Origin: Actinomycetes bacterium
GTDB taxonomy: Bacteria > Actinomycetota > Actinomycetes > S36-B12
Reading direction: 5' to 3'
Length of the DNA stretch: 64,000 bases
Assembly: GCA_024639145.1 (NCBI GenBank)
Contig: JAHEIZ010000001.1
Span: 1 to 64,000 of the forward strand
In this document: one piece after another, positions 8,876 to 19,600 of the stretch
Numbering within the stretch: position 1 is the first letter of the stretch
Layout of the letters: every line of letters begins with the position of its first letter
Program-made: the position numbers and the translations under genes
The notes under the pieces: generated by a model
Told to the model about the DNA's origin: nothing
The model's database searches: none
The model's input: only the letters and a program-made list of their open reading frames with translations

Positions 8876-8908
8876 AAGGAGGGACGCCCGTGACGGGCGT
8901 CCCTCCTT
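8876..8908 (-). terminator. Rho-independent terminator of the DUF5679 gene
   Basis: A perfect 15-bp stem (8876-8890 with 8894-8908) with a TGA loop, followed on the minus strand by CGTTT. It lies 28 bases beyond the stop of the DUF5679 gene and just before the start of the DUF2342 gene. Confidence 0.85.
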
Positions 8909-8936
8909 ACGCGTTCGCTGTAAGCGTGCGTACCGC

Positions 8937-9092
8937 TTATGCCTTGCCGAGGATGCGGGTCACCTTGGTGCCGCACGTCGGGCAGATGCCCTTCGCGAAG
9001 CGGCGACCGTTGGTCTCCTCAACGTTGCCGGTGAACTCGCGCTTTTCCTTGCACTTCACGCAGTACGCCTCGCCGGTGTAGCTCTCAGCCAT
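8937..9092 (-). CDS. DUF5679 small zinc-ribbon protein
   Basis: A 51-residue ORF starting at an ATG at 9092 (MAESYTGEAYCVKCK) and ending KVTRILGKA. Two CxxC pairs (Cys11/Cys14 and Cys37/Cys40) form a zinc ribbon, with a basic middle (KEKREF and NGRRFAKG). This matches the actinobacterial DUF5679 family of small proteins, whose function is unknown. A GGAGG-like box (AGGAGGGCCCC on the minus strand) precedes the ATG, and a strong terminator follows the stop. The gene is monocistronic. Confidence 0.9.
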   Translation of the reverse strand: MAESYTGEAYCVKCKEKREFTGNVEETNGRRFAKGICPTCGTKVTRILGKA

Positions 9093-9338
9093 GGGGCCCT
9101 CCTAGTTATCTCGGCGTCCGCTTCCCGTGAGGGATGCGGCGGTGGCGTGCGCCACCTTTTCCCGCCTGTGCGGGCTGGTTCCACCATAGGGGAAGGCGCG
9201 GCGGATTCCCTCGTGCCGCGCGGCTTCTGGGGATGGCGCGCCCCACATTTATCGGGGTAATTCGGACAAATTGCCCGTTCTCTTCTGCCTGTGGAGCGCA
9301 AGCGGCGGTCCACAGCCCCGCCCCTTCACCCTGGCCCC

Positions 9339-10259
9339 ATGAGCAGCCTCACCGCACTTTCGCCCGATTCCCGCCCTCGTTACCGACCTGATCAGCCCGT
9401 GCTCTGGCGTCGCGAAGGCACCGTGCAGTGCGGCAGCGTGATCATCGAGGAAGTCAGCAGCGCCGACGTGGCGTGGGTAACCGGGCTCGACGGGCGTCTG
9501 ACCGGCACGCAGGTGCGTGCCGAGTGCCCCGGCACCTCGGCGCGGCGACTACTGCAGGCCGCGCTTGCGGCCGGCGCAATCGAGGATTCCCTCACGACCT
9601 CCGAGGCCCTGCGCTGGACTCCGGCTGACCGGCGCGATCGGGTGCTCGGCGACTTGGCCGCCGCTACCCACCTGCTGCACGACCCCGCCATGGCGATCAG
9701 GGTCGTCGATAGCCGACTTGCGACATCCATCTCGGTGATCGGCGAAGGCGTGATGGCCGAACTCCTTCGACGACTCATCACCGACTGCGGGTTCACCCTC
9801 GCCGCCGGCGAGCGCGCCGCCCTCACTGTGCTCGCCGAGCCCGGACATCCCCTGGCCTCTGCGGGGCCGGCATCCGGCGAACACCTCGGGCCGCACTTAC
9901 CCGTGCGGGCCTATGCCGCGCAAGGGGTGTGCGGTCCGCTCGTCGTGCCCGGCCTGACCCCGTGCCTGCGCTGCCATGACCTTCATCGACGCGATGGCGA
10001 CTCGTCCTGGCCACTCGTCGGCGTGCAATGGGCGCAATACGCCGATCGACATGCGCCGATCGACTCCTTGCTCGCCCATCAACTGGCCGGCATGACCATT
10101 GCCCTCATTCGTCGCTGGATAGACGCACCTGAAGCACACGAGGAATGGTCATGCGCGGCTTATCGACTCGAGCTCCCGCTCGTCACCATCCGTACCGAGG
10201 CTCGGCCAGCCCATCCGCTCTGCGGCTGCCAGTGGGATGCCCTGGCGCGCACGAGCTGA
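9339..10259 (+). CDS. TOMM cyclodehydratase-like / ThiF-type protein (orphan)
   Basis: A 306-residue member of the actinobacterial family related to the E1-like (ThiF/ocin-ThiF) half of azoline-forming cyclodehydratases. A degenerate nucleotide-binding turn (GEGVMAELL) is near residue 135. The zinc tetrad is CLRC with CHDLH (about 223-229) and CGC near the C-terminus (about 296-298); [13 protein letters not shown] is the family hallmark. In RiPP clusters such proteins bind leader peptides and work with a YcaO enzyme, but neither a YcaO nor a precursor gene is visible here. The ATG at 9339 is preferred over a GTG at 9291. The ABC1 kinase gene follows after 22 bases. Confidence 0.75.
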   Translation: MSSLTALSPDSRPRYRPDQPVLWRREGTVQCGSVIIEEVSSADVAWVTGLDGRLTGTQVRAECPGTSARRLLQAALAAGAIEDSLTTSEALRWTPADRRDRVLGDLAAATHLLHDPAMAIRVVDSRLATSISVIGEGVMAELLRRLITDCGFTLAAGERAALTVLAEPGHPLASAGPASGEHLGPHLPVRAYAAQGVCGPLVVPGLTPCLRCHDLHRRDGDSSWPLVGVQWAQYADRHAPIDSLLAHQLAGMTIALIRRWIDAPEAHEEWSCAAYRLELPLVTIRTEARPAHPLCGCQWDALARTS

Positions 10260-10281
10260 CAAAGCGGGAGACAATGGCGCA

Positions 10282-11592
10282 ATGGTCGAGCTTCCCCGCA
10301 ATGCACTGACGCGTGGCGTCAAGCTCGCCTCCTTGCCCGCTGCGTACGCCGGGCGCACCGCCTGGGGTCTCGGCAAGCGAGTCGGCGGAAAGCCTGCTGA
10401 AGCGGTAGCAGCGGAACTTCAAGCTCGTACCGCGCAGCAGATGTTCAGCGTGCTCGGCGAGCTCAAGGGCGGGGCAATGAAGCTCGGCCAGGCGATGAGC
10501 ATCTTCGAGGCTGCCCTTCCCGAGGATGTCGCGGGCCCGTACCGCGCAGCACTCACCAAGCTTCAGGACTCCGCTCCCCCGCTGCCCGCCGACAAGATCC
10601 ATCGCATCCTGGAGGAAGAGCTCGGCACCGATTGGCGCGAGCGCTTCGCCGAGTTCGATGACGTTCCCGCCGCCGCCGCATCAATCGGCCAGGTACACAA
10701 GGGCGTGTGGCATGACGGCCGAGTCGTCGCAGTGAAGGTGCAGTACCCAGGCGCTGACAAGGCACTCATGTCGGACTTCAACCAGCTCGCCCGCATGGGA
10801 AAACTGTTCGGCTCATGGATCCCCGGCATCGAGATCGGCCCGCTTCTCGACGAGTTGAAGGCGCGGGTGGTCGAGGAGCTCGACTATCTCGCCGAGTCGC
10901 AGAACCAGCGCAAGTTCGCGGCAGCCTTCGAGGGTGACCCTGAGGTCGTCATCCCGCACGTGCTCGCAGCGGCTCCGCATGTGCTCGTCACCGAGTGGAT
11001 CGACGGTGTTTCGATGGCCGTCATCATCCGTGAGGGCACGCAGGAGCAACGCGATGCGGCTGGCACGATGTACGAGCGCTTCTTGCTGTCAGGTCCGGCA
11101 CGAGCAGGCCTGCTGCACGCTGACCCGCACCCGGGCAACTTCCGCATCACTCCCGAGGGCAAGTTCTGCGTACTGGATTTCGGTGCCGTGGCCAATCTTC
11201 CGGACGGACTTCCGGCGGCGATGGGAACGCTGTTGCGCATTGCGAGCGCCGGCGATGCCGAGACCGTGATGGAAGGCTTGCGGGCTGAAGGATTCATTCG
11301 ACCCAACATCGAGCTTGATCCGCAGAAGCTGCTCGAGTACCTCGACCCCTTCGTCGAGCCTGCGCGGCACTCGGAGTTCACCTTCTCTCGCGAATGGCTG
11401 CGCGGTCAGTTCACGCGCTTGAGTGACCTGCGAAACCCCGACGCGATGATCGGCATGAAGCTCAACCTTCCGCCGTCATACGCGTTGATTCATCGCGTGT
11501 GGCTCGGCAGTATCGGCGTGCTGTGCCAGCTCGAGGCCACGGTGCCCGTGCGGTCAACCCTCGTCGACTGGGTACCCGGCTTCCAGGACTGA
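10282..11592 (+). CDS. ABC1/AarF (UbiB-like) atypical kinase
   Basis: A 436-residue UbiB/ABC1 family protein, the counterpart of Rv3197. It carries the family-specific KxGQ motif (MKLGQA, about residue 70), the Ala-rich loop [12 protein letters not shown] (about 133-144) that replaces the usual glycine loop, VAVKVQYPG with the ATP-anchoring Lys, HADPHPGN as catalytic loop and DFG as metal-binding motif. Relatives support isoprenoid-quinone synthesis and drug tolerance; the client pathway here is unknown. The ATG at 10282 follows GGGAG. It converges on uvrD2 with a 39-base overlap. Confidence 0.92.
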   Translation: MVELPRNALTRGVKLASLPAAYAGRTAWGLGKRVGGKPAEAVAAELQARTAQQMFSVLGELKGGAMKLGQAMSIFEAALPEDVAGPYRAALTKLQDSAPPLPADKIHRILEEELGTDWRERFAEFDDVPAAAASIGQVHKGVWHDGRVVAVKVQYPGADKALMSDFNQLARMGKLFGSWIPGIEIGPLLDELKARVVEELDYLAESQNQRKFAAAFEGDPEVVIPHVLAAAPHVLVTEWIDGVSMAVIIREGTQEQRDAAGTMYERFLLSGPARAGLLHADPHPGNFRITPEGKFCVLDFGAVANLPDGLPAAMGTLLRIASAGDAETVMEGLRAEGFIRPNIELDPQKLLEYLDPFVEPARHSEFTFSREWLRGQFTRLSDLRNPDAMIGMKLNLPPSYALIHRVWLGSIGVLCQLEATVPVRSTLVDWVPGFQD

Positions 11593-13635
11593 CAGCACGG
11601 CCTCGCCGTACTGATCGATCTTCGACGGGCCGATGCCCGGGATCTCCATCAAGGACTCCTCGTCAGTCGGCATCTGCTCAGCCAGTGCCACGAGGGTGGC
11701 GTCGGTGAAGATCACGTACGCGGGCACCTTCTTCTCCCGCGACAGGTGCAGGCGCCAGCGCCTCAGGTTGTCGAGAACATCTTCGTCGTAGGTCGACGGA
11801 CAAGTGCGACAGCGACCGATCGTGCGCTCGGGCGCAGTGACGAGACCCTTGCCGCAGATACGGCAGGTAGCCGGCCCCTTGCGCGAGCGCTCGCCCCGGC
11901 TCTTGCCGCGCGACATCACGCCGGTGCTACTGCGCTCCGGGGTCGAATCGTCGAGGGCTGCGATGAATCGGCTCACTGAGCGTGACGCGCGACCCCCGGG
12001 CGTACGCGAACGCGCCCAGGTCATGTGCAGAAAGTTCTTCGCACGGGTCATGCCGACGTAGCAGAGCCGACGCTCCTCCTCGATTGCCTCCGGAGTCTCG
12101 GCGTACGACAGCGGAAGGAGCCCCTCGCTGCAGCCAACGAGGAATACCGAATCCCATTCCAGGCCCTTGGCCGAGTGCAGGGATGCCAGGGTCACGCCAT
12201 CAGCAGTCGGCGCATGCTGAACCTCGGCACGATGATCGAGTTCAGCGATGAAGGCCGTCAGATCGCCGCCGACCTGGGCATCGATCTCAGACGCCAATGC
12301 CACGAGCGCCGCGAGTGACTCCCAGCGTTCGCGCACCGCGCCGCTCGTGCGCGGGGCCTCAGGAGTCCAGCCCGCCGAGGTGAGAATCGCAGCGACGTCG
12401 TCGGCCAATGGGCCGGTCAACCCACCGGCTCGTGCCGCACCACGAAGCCGAGTGATTCCCTCGCGCACCTCGGGACGATCGAAGAAGCGCTCGACTCCGC
12501 GCAGCACCACGGGGATGCCGCGATCGGCGAGTGCGGTCTCGAGCTCGGCCGACTGCGCATTGACCCGGAACAGCACGGCAATATCTCGAGGAGAGACACC
12601 GGAGTCGATGCGAGCGCGAATGTGGTTGGCGACGGTCATCGCCTCATCGGGGTCATCGGCGCACGACTCGATGGTGGGCTCGGGGCCGGCCGGCTGCTGC
12701 GAGACAAGAGCGAGCGCACCGGGGCTCGACGAGATCACCGAGTTCGCGACACTCACGATCTCGGGCGTGCACCGATAGCAGCGCACGAGGCGCACCTCGG
12801 TGGCATCGGGAAACTCAGTGCGGAAGGTACGCAGGTACTCGGAGCGCGCACCGGTGAACGAGTAGATGGTCTGGCTCGCATCGCCCACCACGCAAAGGTC
12901 ATCACGATCGCCGCGCCAGAGCGTGAGCAGCCGATGCTGAAGTGGGTTGACGTCCTGATACTCGTCGACAGTGAACCATCGATATGCGGACTGAATCTCA
13001 TCGGCAATATCGGGGCGAGTGGTGAGAGCACCGACTGTGACGAGAAGGACATCCTCGAAGTCGAGAAGCCCGCGATCATGCTTGATCTCGTCATAGGCGG
13101 AGAACACCTTCGCGAACTGGGCGAGATCGACCGACCAACTGCGACGTGCAGCCAGGGGCGAGGTGAGCAGACCCTCGGCATCAAGCTGGCTGACCTTGGC
13201 CCACTCGATATCGGAGGCGAGATCGCGCAGCAATGCGGAGTTCGTGGCCAGACCTGCCGTACGTGCGGCCTCGACCACCAGCCGCGACTTGCTCGCAATC
13301 AGCTCAGGGAAGGCGTTGCCGCTCAGGCGCGGCCAGAAGTAGCGGAGCTGACGAAGGGCTGCCGCGTGAAAGGTGCGCACCTGCACGCCCTCAACGCCGA
13401 GGCTGCGCAGCCGCCCGCGCATCTCGCCGGCGGCTCGATTGGTGAAGGTGACTGCCAAGCTGCGACGGGGATCATGCGCGCCGGTCTCGACCCCGTAGGC
13501 AATGCGATGGGTGATGGCCCGGGTCTTGCCGGTGCCCGCACCGGCCAGTACGACCACCGGGCCCTCAACGGCCTCGGCCACTGCCCGCTGCTCGTCATCG
13601 AGGCCCGCCAGGATGCGCGCAGCAGTGTTCTCCAC
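11554..13635 (-). CDS. uvrD2: UvrD2-type superfamily 1 DNA helicase with zinc knuckle and HRDC domain
   Basis: A 693-residue 3'-5' DNA helicase like mycobacterial UvrD2 (Rv3198c). Walker A AGAGTGKT is at 31-38, the DEYQDVN helicase motif II near 215, and QTIYSFTGA follows. A four-Cys element (CRIC...CRTC, about 585-606) precedes the C-terminal HRDC domain (last 75 residues, with [14 protein letters not shown]), matching the UvrD2 layout. The GTG start at 13635 lies 18 bases from the divergent mycoredoxin ATG. In mycobacteria whiB7 sits between uvrD2 and the ABC1 gene; here those genes overlap and no whiB is present. Confidence 0.94.
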   Translation of the reverse strand: MENTAARILAGLDDEQRAVAEAVEGPVVVLAGAGTGKTRAITHRIAYGVETGAHDPRRSLAVTFTNRAAGEMRGRLRSLGVEGVQVRTFHAAALRQLRYFWPRLSGNAFPELIASKSRLVVEAARTAGLATNSALLRDLASDIEWAKVSQLDAEGLLTSPLAARRSWSVDLAQFAKVFSAYDEIKHDRGLLDFEDVLLVTVGALTTRPDIADEIQSAYRWFTVDEYQDVNPLQHRLLTLWRGDRDDLCVVGDASQTIYSFTGARSEYLRTFRTEFPDATEVRLVRCYRCTPEIVSVANSVISSSPGALALVSQQPAGPEPTIESCADDPDEAMTVANHIRARIDSGVSPRDIAVLFRVNAQSAELETALADRGIPVVLRGVERFFDRPEVREGITRLRGAARAGGLTGPLADDVAAILTSAGWTPEAPRTSGAVRERWESLAALVALASEIDAQVGGDLTAFIAELDHRAEVQHAPTADGVTLASLHSAKGLEWDSVFLVGCSEGLLPLSYAETPEAIEEERRLCYVGMTRAKNFLHMTWARSRTPGGRASRSVSRFIAALDDSTPERSSTGVMSRGKSRGERSRKGPATCRICGKGLVTAPERTIGRCRTCPSTYDEDVLDNLRRWRLHLSREKKVPAYVIFTDATLVALAEQMPTDEESLMEIPGIGPSKIDQYGEAVLSVLEAGYPVDEG

Positions 13636-13653
13636 GCCGCTACGCTACTTCCT

Positions 13654-13911
13654 ATGAGTGACATCGCCTCCGCCGAGAAGCCGATCATGTACAGCACCGT
13701 GTGGTGCGGTTACTGCCAGCGACTGAAGGCGCAGCTCGGGCGCGAGGGCATCACCTTCACCGAGATCGACATCGAGAACGATCCCGAGGCGGCGGCCTAC
13801 GTCGAATCGGTCAATGGCGGCAATCAGACTGTCCCGACCGTGGTCTTCGCTGACGGCACGGCCATGACCAACCCGACCGCCAAGCAGGTCAAGGAGAAGC
13901 TCGGGCTCTAG
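13654..13911 (+). CDS. mrx1: Mycoredoxin (glutaredoxin-like, actinobacterial)
   Basis: An 85-residue thioredoxin-fold protein with the redox motif WCGYC (Cys18, Cys21) and the cis-Pro loop TVPTVVF. It belongs to the actinobacterial mycoredoxin family, which reduces mixed disulfides between proteins and mycothiol. It is divergent from uvrD2 exactly as in mycobacteria (Rv3198A). The ATG at 13654 encodes MSDIASAEKP. Confidence 0.95.
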   Translation: MSDIASAEKPIMYSTVWCGYCQRLKAQLGREGITFTEIDIENDPEAAAYVESVNGGNQTVPTVVFADGTAMTNPTAKQVKEKLGL

Positions 13912-13923
13912 CCCGGCCCGAGC

Positions 13924-14304
13924 ATGGCCAAGGACACCCTGGCGAATATCCGCACCGCCATCGATCGCCGTGACTACGCGAGCGCGGTGAGCATGGGCTG
14001 GTCACTCGCCAGCGACAGCGCGACACAGCGCGACGGCGAGAGCATGGATGCACTCGGCCTGATGGCCGCGGAGATCTCCCTCGATTCCCAGGGCAAGGTG
14101 GCCGACGATGCCCGGCGCCTCTCGGCATACTGTGCCGCGAGTGCGCAGTCACCTCACGAGGCCATCGCATCGTTCTTCGATCCGCGCCGCTGGTTCAGTC
14201 GCGGTGAGGCGCGCAAGAAGTGCCCTGACTGCGCAGAGAAGATCGCCGTTGAAGCACGCGTGTGCAGGTACTGCGGGTATCGCTACCCGACCGAGGCCGA
14301 CTAG
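13924..14304 (+). CDS. UPF0547-type zinc-ribbon protein
   Basis: A 126-residue protein with an Ala-rich helical N-terminal part (about 1-95) and a C-terminal double-Cys ribbon, CPDC...CRYCGY (about 100-120), as in UPF0547 proteins. Function is unknown. It begins 12 bases after mycoredoxin on the same strand, so it is probably cotranscribed with it, and converges on nudC with a four-base overlap. Confidence 0.8.
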   Translation: MAKDTLANIRTAIDRRDYASAVSMGWSLASDSATQRDGESMDALGLMAAEISLDSQGKVADDARRLSAYCAASAQSPHEAIASFFDPRRWFSRGEARKKCPDCAEKIAVEARVCRYCGYRYPTEAD

Positions 14305-15239
14305 GCCCGAGAGAAGGACTCGGGAAGAGCACTTCCGTACCAGCGCTCGATCAACTTTCGAGCAATGGAGATCGACGGCGGCAGGCGAACCTCGCCCTTC
14401 TCGCATGCCGCGAGTAGCTCCGCGCGACTGACCCACATGGCCTCGACGATCTCGGAGCCATCGACATTGATCGTGGGATCACTCGCCCGCGCGTGGAAGC
14501 CGAGCATCAGCGAGCACGGAAACGGCCAGGGCTGGCTGCCGAGATAGAGGATGTCTGCAGGGTCGGCGCTGATGATCACCCCTGACTCCTCGAAGACTTC
14601 GCGCCGAAGAGCTGCCTCAGCTGACTCCCCCGACTCGACGAAGCCGGCCAGGGTCGAGAAGAAGCCCTCCTGCCACACGGCCTGTCGACCGAGAAGTGCG
14701 CGATCCTCGCTATCAGTGACGAGCACGATGATCGCCGGATCAGTGCGAGGGAAGTGCTCAGTGCCGTCGGAGACGCACACTCGGCTCCACCCTGCGTGAT
14801 GTGCGTGCGTGACATCACCGCATCGTGGGCAGCGCCGATGGGTGCGCATCCAGTTGTCGATCGCCACCGCCGTCACCATCATTCCTGCATCGCGATCAGA
14901 GAGCAGCGCTCCCGTCGCACGCAGATGCTTCCAGGTCGAATTCGGATCGACACGTGCGTCTTGATGGTCATCCACATGCGCCGCAAAATAGGCAACATCG
15001 TCATCATCGAGTCCGAGGAAGGTGAGCTCGGCATCAACATCATTCGCCGGAGTCAGGATCAACTCCGCAGCAGTGTCGGTGACGAGCATGGGACTTCCAC
15101 CCTCGCAGACCCACATCACCTGTGAGGCCGGATCCGCGCGACGCTCGCCCTGCCAAGCCTGGTCTGCGCGGAATTGGGCTGCTCGATCAAGCGTGCCGCG
15201 CGCGAGCACGAGAGTGGAGAGGAGATCGCGATCTGTCAC
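14301..15239 (-). CDS. nudC: NAD(+) diphosphatase NudC
   Basis: A 312-residue NUDIX hydrolase that splits NADH/NAD into NMN(H) and AMP and, in the studied family members, removes NAD caps from RNA. The zinc region has CPRC (about 137-140) and RVCVSDGTEHFPR. A fourth Cys is absent, as in many actinobacterial homologues. The NUDIX box runs from GFVESGES to REVFEESG, followed by the NudC hallmark SQPWPFPCSLM. The GTG at 15239 is taken as start. Position after uvrD2 and mycoredoxin matches Rv3199c. Confidence 0.95.
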   Translation of the reverse strand: MTDRDLLSTLVLARGTLDRAAQFRADQAWQGERRADPASQVMWVCEGGSPMLVTDTAAELILTPANDVDAELTFLGLDDDDVAYFAAHVDDHQDARVDPNSTWKHLRATGALLSDRDAGMMVTAVAIDNWMRTHRRCPRCGDVTHAHHAGWSRVCVSDGTEHFPRTDPAIIVLVTDSEDRALLGRQAVWQEGFFSTLAGFVESGESAEAALRREVFEESGVIISADPADILYLGSQPWPFPCSLMLGFHARASDPTINVDGSEIVEAMWVSRAELLAACEKGEVRLPPSISIARKLIERWYGSALPESFSRA

Positions 15240-15315
15240 ATCCTGAGCCTATTGCGGCTCGTGGACCCGTGCGCCGTTGCGGACGTCGAGGTGACCAACG
15301 TGACACGATGCAGGC

Positions 15316-16605
15316 GTGAACAACGTCTTCATCCGGCAGCTCACCGGCATTCGCTTCGTCGCTGCTGCCTGGGTGCTGCTATATCACCTGCAGGGGCCGC
15401 TCAACACGCTCGGGCTTCTCGGTATCCCCGTCTTCGGTGATGTTTTGCGCGTGGGCCGTCTCGGCGTGGACCTCTTCTTCGCTCTTTCCGGCTTCATCCT
15501 CACCCACACCTATCTCACGCGGTTGGGGCCGAAACTGAAGGCTCGCGGCGCGGTCGACTTCTGGTGGCTGCGACTCGCGCGCGTGTACCCGGTGCATCTG
15601 GTGATGCTCGTCATCGCCGGCATCGCAGTGGTCGCGCAGGCCAAGGTGAGCGGCGACGCCCTTGACCGCGATTGGCTGAACCCCATCGACTTCGGCAAGA
15701 ACCTGTTGCTCGTGCAGGAGTGGGGCCCGAATCCGCAGCGTGGCTGGAACTTCGTCGCGTGGTCACTGTCGATGGAATGGCTCGCCTACCTGATCTTCCC
15801 GCTGCTCGTTCTTTTGATCTGGGTGTTCTACGAGCGGCTTCGCACCGGCTGGATCATCGTGGTGTGGTGCGCCGTGATGGCGCCGCTCGTGATCTACGCC
15901 TTCACCACCGGCGACGCGTACTACACGGCGAACTGGGGATCGACGTACCGCATTCTCACTGAGTTCACCGCAGGTGCTGTCACGTACTTGATCGTGCGGC
16001 GACTACTTCCCGACGGTGCCGTGGACGCACGACCGCGCGTGGAGCGACTCGCCAGTACCCTCTCGGTCGTGATGCCGCTCCTGGTCATCGCAGGCGCGGT
16101 ATTCCTCGGCAATCTGCCCGCCGCGCAACCGCTGCAGGCCAATCTGGGGGCCGACGCCGAGCCTCTTCCTCCGTACTACCACCTGCTTCTCGTGCCGTTG
16201 CTGATCGTCTGGATCGGCTCGCTCGCGCTCTCACGCCGCGGCCTCGCACGCACCCTGGGTACCCGCACACTCGTGCTCGGCGGCTTCATCTCATACTCGC
16301 TCTACATGACCCACCTGGTCTGGTTCGGTCTGTGGCGAGCGGGCATGAAGGCCGTGGGCATTGAGGGCGGGGTGCTCTACGCCGCCGGTTTCGTCGCTCT
16401 CGTGGTCGGCGCAATTCTCATTGCCTGGCTGATGTGGAAATTCGTGGAAGAGCCGGCTCGCGAGTGGATGCGCACCCTGGTGGGCGCACGCCGCACTCCG
16501 ACGGAAGAGGCCGGCGAGCGAATTCAGCCGCTCGAGAGCGCCGAACCTGTCATCGTCAGCGAGGATCCAGCAGTGCCTGGAGATCAGGGAACGACTCGGG
16601 CCTGA
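15316..16605 (+). CDS. Acyltransferase 3 (OafA/YrhL-type) membrane protein
   Basis: A 429-residue integral membrane acyltransferase of the AT3 family. The start RQLTGIRFVAAAWVLLYH carries the conserved Arg and catalytic-site His of helix 1, and GRLGVDLFFALSGFI is the second family signature. About ten hydrophobic helices follow and the C-terminal 45 residues are hydrophilic. Such enzymes O-acylate cell-surface sugars; the acceptor is unknown. The GTG start is at 15316. The 3' end overlaps the convergent adnB gene by 50 bases. Confidence 0.9.
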   Translation: MNNVFIRQLTGIRFVAAAWVLLYHLQGPLNTLGLLGIPVFGDVLRVGRLGVDLFFALSGFILTHTYLTRLGPKLKARGAVDFWWLRLARVYPVHLVMLVIAGIAVVAQAKVSGDALDRDWLNPIDFGKNLLLVQEWGPNPQRGWNFVAWSLSMEWLAYLIFPLLVLLIWVFYERLRTGWIIVVWCAVMAPLVIYAFTTGDAYYTANWGSTYRILTEFTAGAVTYLIVRRLLPDGAVDARPRVERLASTLSVVMPLLVIAGAVFLGNLPAAQPLQANLGADAEPLPPYYHLLLVPLLIVWIGSLALSRRGLARTLGTRTLVLGGFISYSLYMTHLVWFGLWRAGMKAVGIEGGVLYAAGFVALVVGAILIAWLMWKFVEEPAREWMRTLVGARRTPTEEAGERIQPLESAEPVIVSEDPAVPGDQGTTRA

Positions 16606-19600
16606 TCAGCCTCGCCTCGGAGACCAGATAGAAGGCTGCATCGATCCGCTCGAGCGGAACTCCCTCGAGCTGTGACCAGGCCAGACGGTAGATCGCCAGC
16701 TGCATCGGATCGAGCCCGCGACCTGAACCGGTCTTCCAGTCGATGACCTCGAATCGGTCGCCATTGGCGAAGACGGCATCGATACGACCGCGCACCACGC
16801 GACCGCCGAGTACAAGCGAGAACGGCCGCTCGATGGCTACCGGCACGCGATGGGCGAATTCACTGCTCTCGAACGCGGCCTTGAGATCAGCGAGTGCCTC
16901 ATCGGAGATGATCTCGTGATCGGCTGCGCCGGGGAGATCGTCGGGATCAAGGAGTGACTGCTGACCGAAGCGTGCCTCGACCCAGGCGTGGAAGTCGGTG
17001 CCTCGACGAGCCTGGGGTGCGGGAGCACTCGGCATCGGCCGAAGAATGTCGATCGCGAGGCCATCAGGATCGGTGAGCGCACGCATGAGCGCACTGGCCG
17101 ACATCGACTCGGGAGCGCGCACGGTGATCTCGGCGGCATCGCGGGCAGCCAGCTCGGACATAAGGGAATCGATCTGAGCATCCCAGCGCGTGACGCGGTC
17201 GCGATCGGTGGCGTTGAGTCCGGCAGGCACGACGGCCGACGGCCCGACCGACGTCACCTGCGCAGCCGAGGCCAGCAGTGCTGCCTGGCGCTCCGGCTCG
17301 CGGGCAGGCGGCCAGGCGACCGAGATCACGCCCAATGCGGGGTTCTCGGCCTCGTCGTCAGGCTTCGGCTCCCACACGATGATCTCGCCATTGCCGCCCT
17401 CGCAGGCCTCATGTACGGAATCGAGGAAGCGGCTCGGCCCCCGTGGCTTCACCTGGGTTGGACCCCACCAGTGACCCGTGACCGTGAGCGAGTACTCAGC
17501 GCGAGTGAAGGCGACGTAGGCCAGCCGCTGACTCTCGAGATCCTCGATCGCCCGCAACTCCTTCTTGTAAGCAGTCTGCTCCTTGGCCTTGGGCGTATTG
17601 CTGCCATTCGGGTACGAGCAGAGCTCGTCGCTGGCATCCTCGCGCAGTGGCCACGGCACGACGTGGGCATTGGAGATCCAGGCAGGTCGCGCATTCGCCG
17701 AGGGGAAGGAGCCGGTACTCACGAATGGCACGAACACGTGCTCGAACTCCAGGCCCTTCGACTTGTGCACGGTCATCAGCTGCACTTGATGAGAGCGCGA
17801 CGCGACATCCATGCGGAGATCGACATCGAAGCGCTCGAGATCACGCAGGCGGGCGAGGAAGGCGCCAAGGGTGAACTCGCCCTCGGCCTCGCCGAATGTC
17901 GACGCAAGCGACATGAAAGTGCTCAATGCGAACTGCTGTTGCTCGGCAATCGCCGGATCGGCGAGTGACACTTCGGTCTCGAGACCGGTGACATGCAGGA
18001 TGCGCCCGATCAGCTCAGGCAGTGGTTCGCCGACATGGCGGCGCAGGGCGCGAATCTCTCGACTCATCTCGGCAAAGCGCTCGAGCGCCTGCGGCGAGTA
18101 GCGGTGGGAGTCACCGGGATCATCGGCAGCGTCAGGCAGCGAGATGGCCTCGACGGGATCACTGCCCTTCACGGCCTCGTCGAGGGCCTGATCGACATCG
18201 GTGACCTCGATGCGGGAGCGACCGCCGGCCAAGAATGCGGCGCGTGCACCAAGAGCTGCGAGATCTCGCGGCCCGATGGCCCAGCGCGGGCCTGCGGCCA
18301 GGCGAATGAAGGCGGCGTTCGCCGTGGGCTCATGCAGCACCTGCAGGATGCTGCGGAGTTCGACGATCACCGGCTGCGCGAGCAGGCCGGCGGCACCGAC
18401 AAGCTGGGTCGGCACACCGCGCACGCGCAGTGCCGCATCGATCTCGGCAAGCTGGTTGGAGGTCATCGCCAGCACTGCGATGCCATTCCAGTCATTTTTC
18501 ACGGCACCGATGGCGGCAATGCGATCGGCAACCCATTCGAGTTCGTCGGCGTAGGTCTCGAACAAGCCGGCGCTCACGTGGCCGGGGCCGCGGTTCGTTG
18601 CCTTCGCTGCGAGCGGCTCAACACCGGAGTGCACATCGCGCAGCGGTCGAGCCACCTCGTTGGCCAGTTCGAGAATGCCCGGGCCTGAGCGGCGGTTCTC
18701 GCTGAGCGAGTAGCGCTGCGCACTCTCGCCCGAGGCGAGTGGAAAGTGCTCGACGAAATCCTCGATATTCGACACGCTCGCCCCGCGCCAGCCGTAGATC
18801 GCCTGACAGGGATCGCCGACCGCGGTGACCGCATGGCCGCCGCCGAAGATCGCCTGCAGCAGGCGACGCTGGGCGATGGAGGTGTCTTGATACTCGTCGA
18901 GAAGGACGATGGCGTACTGAGCACGCAATCCTGCGGCGACCTCAGGGAAGGTGCGCACGATCTGGAGCGCAAGTCGAATGTGATCGGCGAAGTCATGCAC
19001 ATCACGCTCAGCCTTGAGCGCACGCCACTCCAGGACTAGTTCGGCGAGCATGATGCGTTCCCGGCAGGTGTCGACTAGCTCATGCCATGACTTCTGTCGC
19101 TCATCGAAGCTCTCGAGGTGGGCAATGAGATCGCGATCATGGGCAATCAGCGCGGCCGGCGTAATGTCGAGTTCAGCGAGTTCATCATCAAGACGCAGCA
19201 ATGCCGTGGTGGCCTTCGCCGGTGACTTACCGAGAATGCCCAGTTGCAGAGAGGTCGTGCAGATCAGCCGGTAGGCCAGTTGCTCTCGCGCACCATCACC
19301 CAGCAGGAGGGAATCGGGCTCGCGACCAAGGCGCAGGCCATGTTCGCTGATCAGCCGCGAAGCAAAGGAGTGATAGGTCGAGGCCAGCGGATCGCTGTCG
19401 ATTGCCTCATCATCGATGTCGACATCAGCGATCGGTGCGACGAAGCCGAGCTCGCGCACGCGTGCGACATCGCGACGGAAGGAGTCGAGAAGCTGCCCAG
19501 CGGCCTTGTTCGTAAAGGTCAGCCCGAGTACTTGATCCGGGCGCACGTAGCCACCCGCGACCAGCCAGGCAACGCGCGCTGACATCGAGGTGGTCTTGCC

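Noticed and set aside
12622-13653. Large N-terminal extension of mycoredoxin (429 residues)
   Set aside because: The extra part is antisense to uvrD2; the mycoredoxin domain starts at the ATG at 13654, the normal length for the family.
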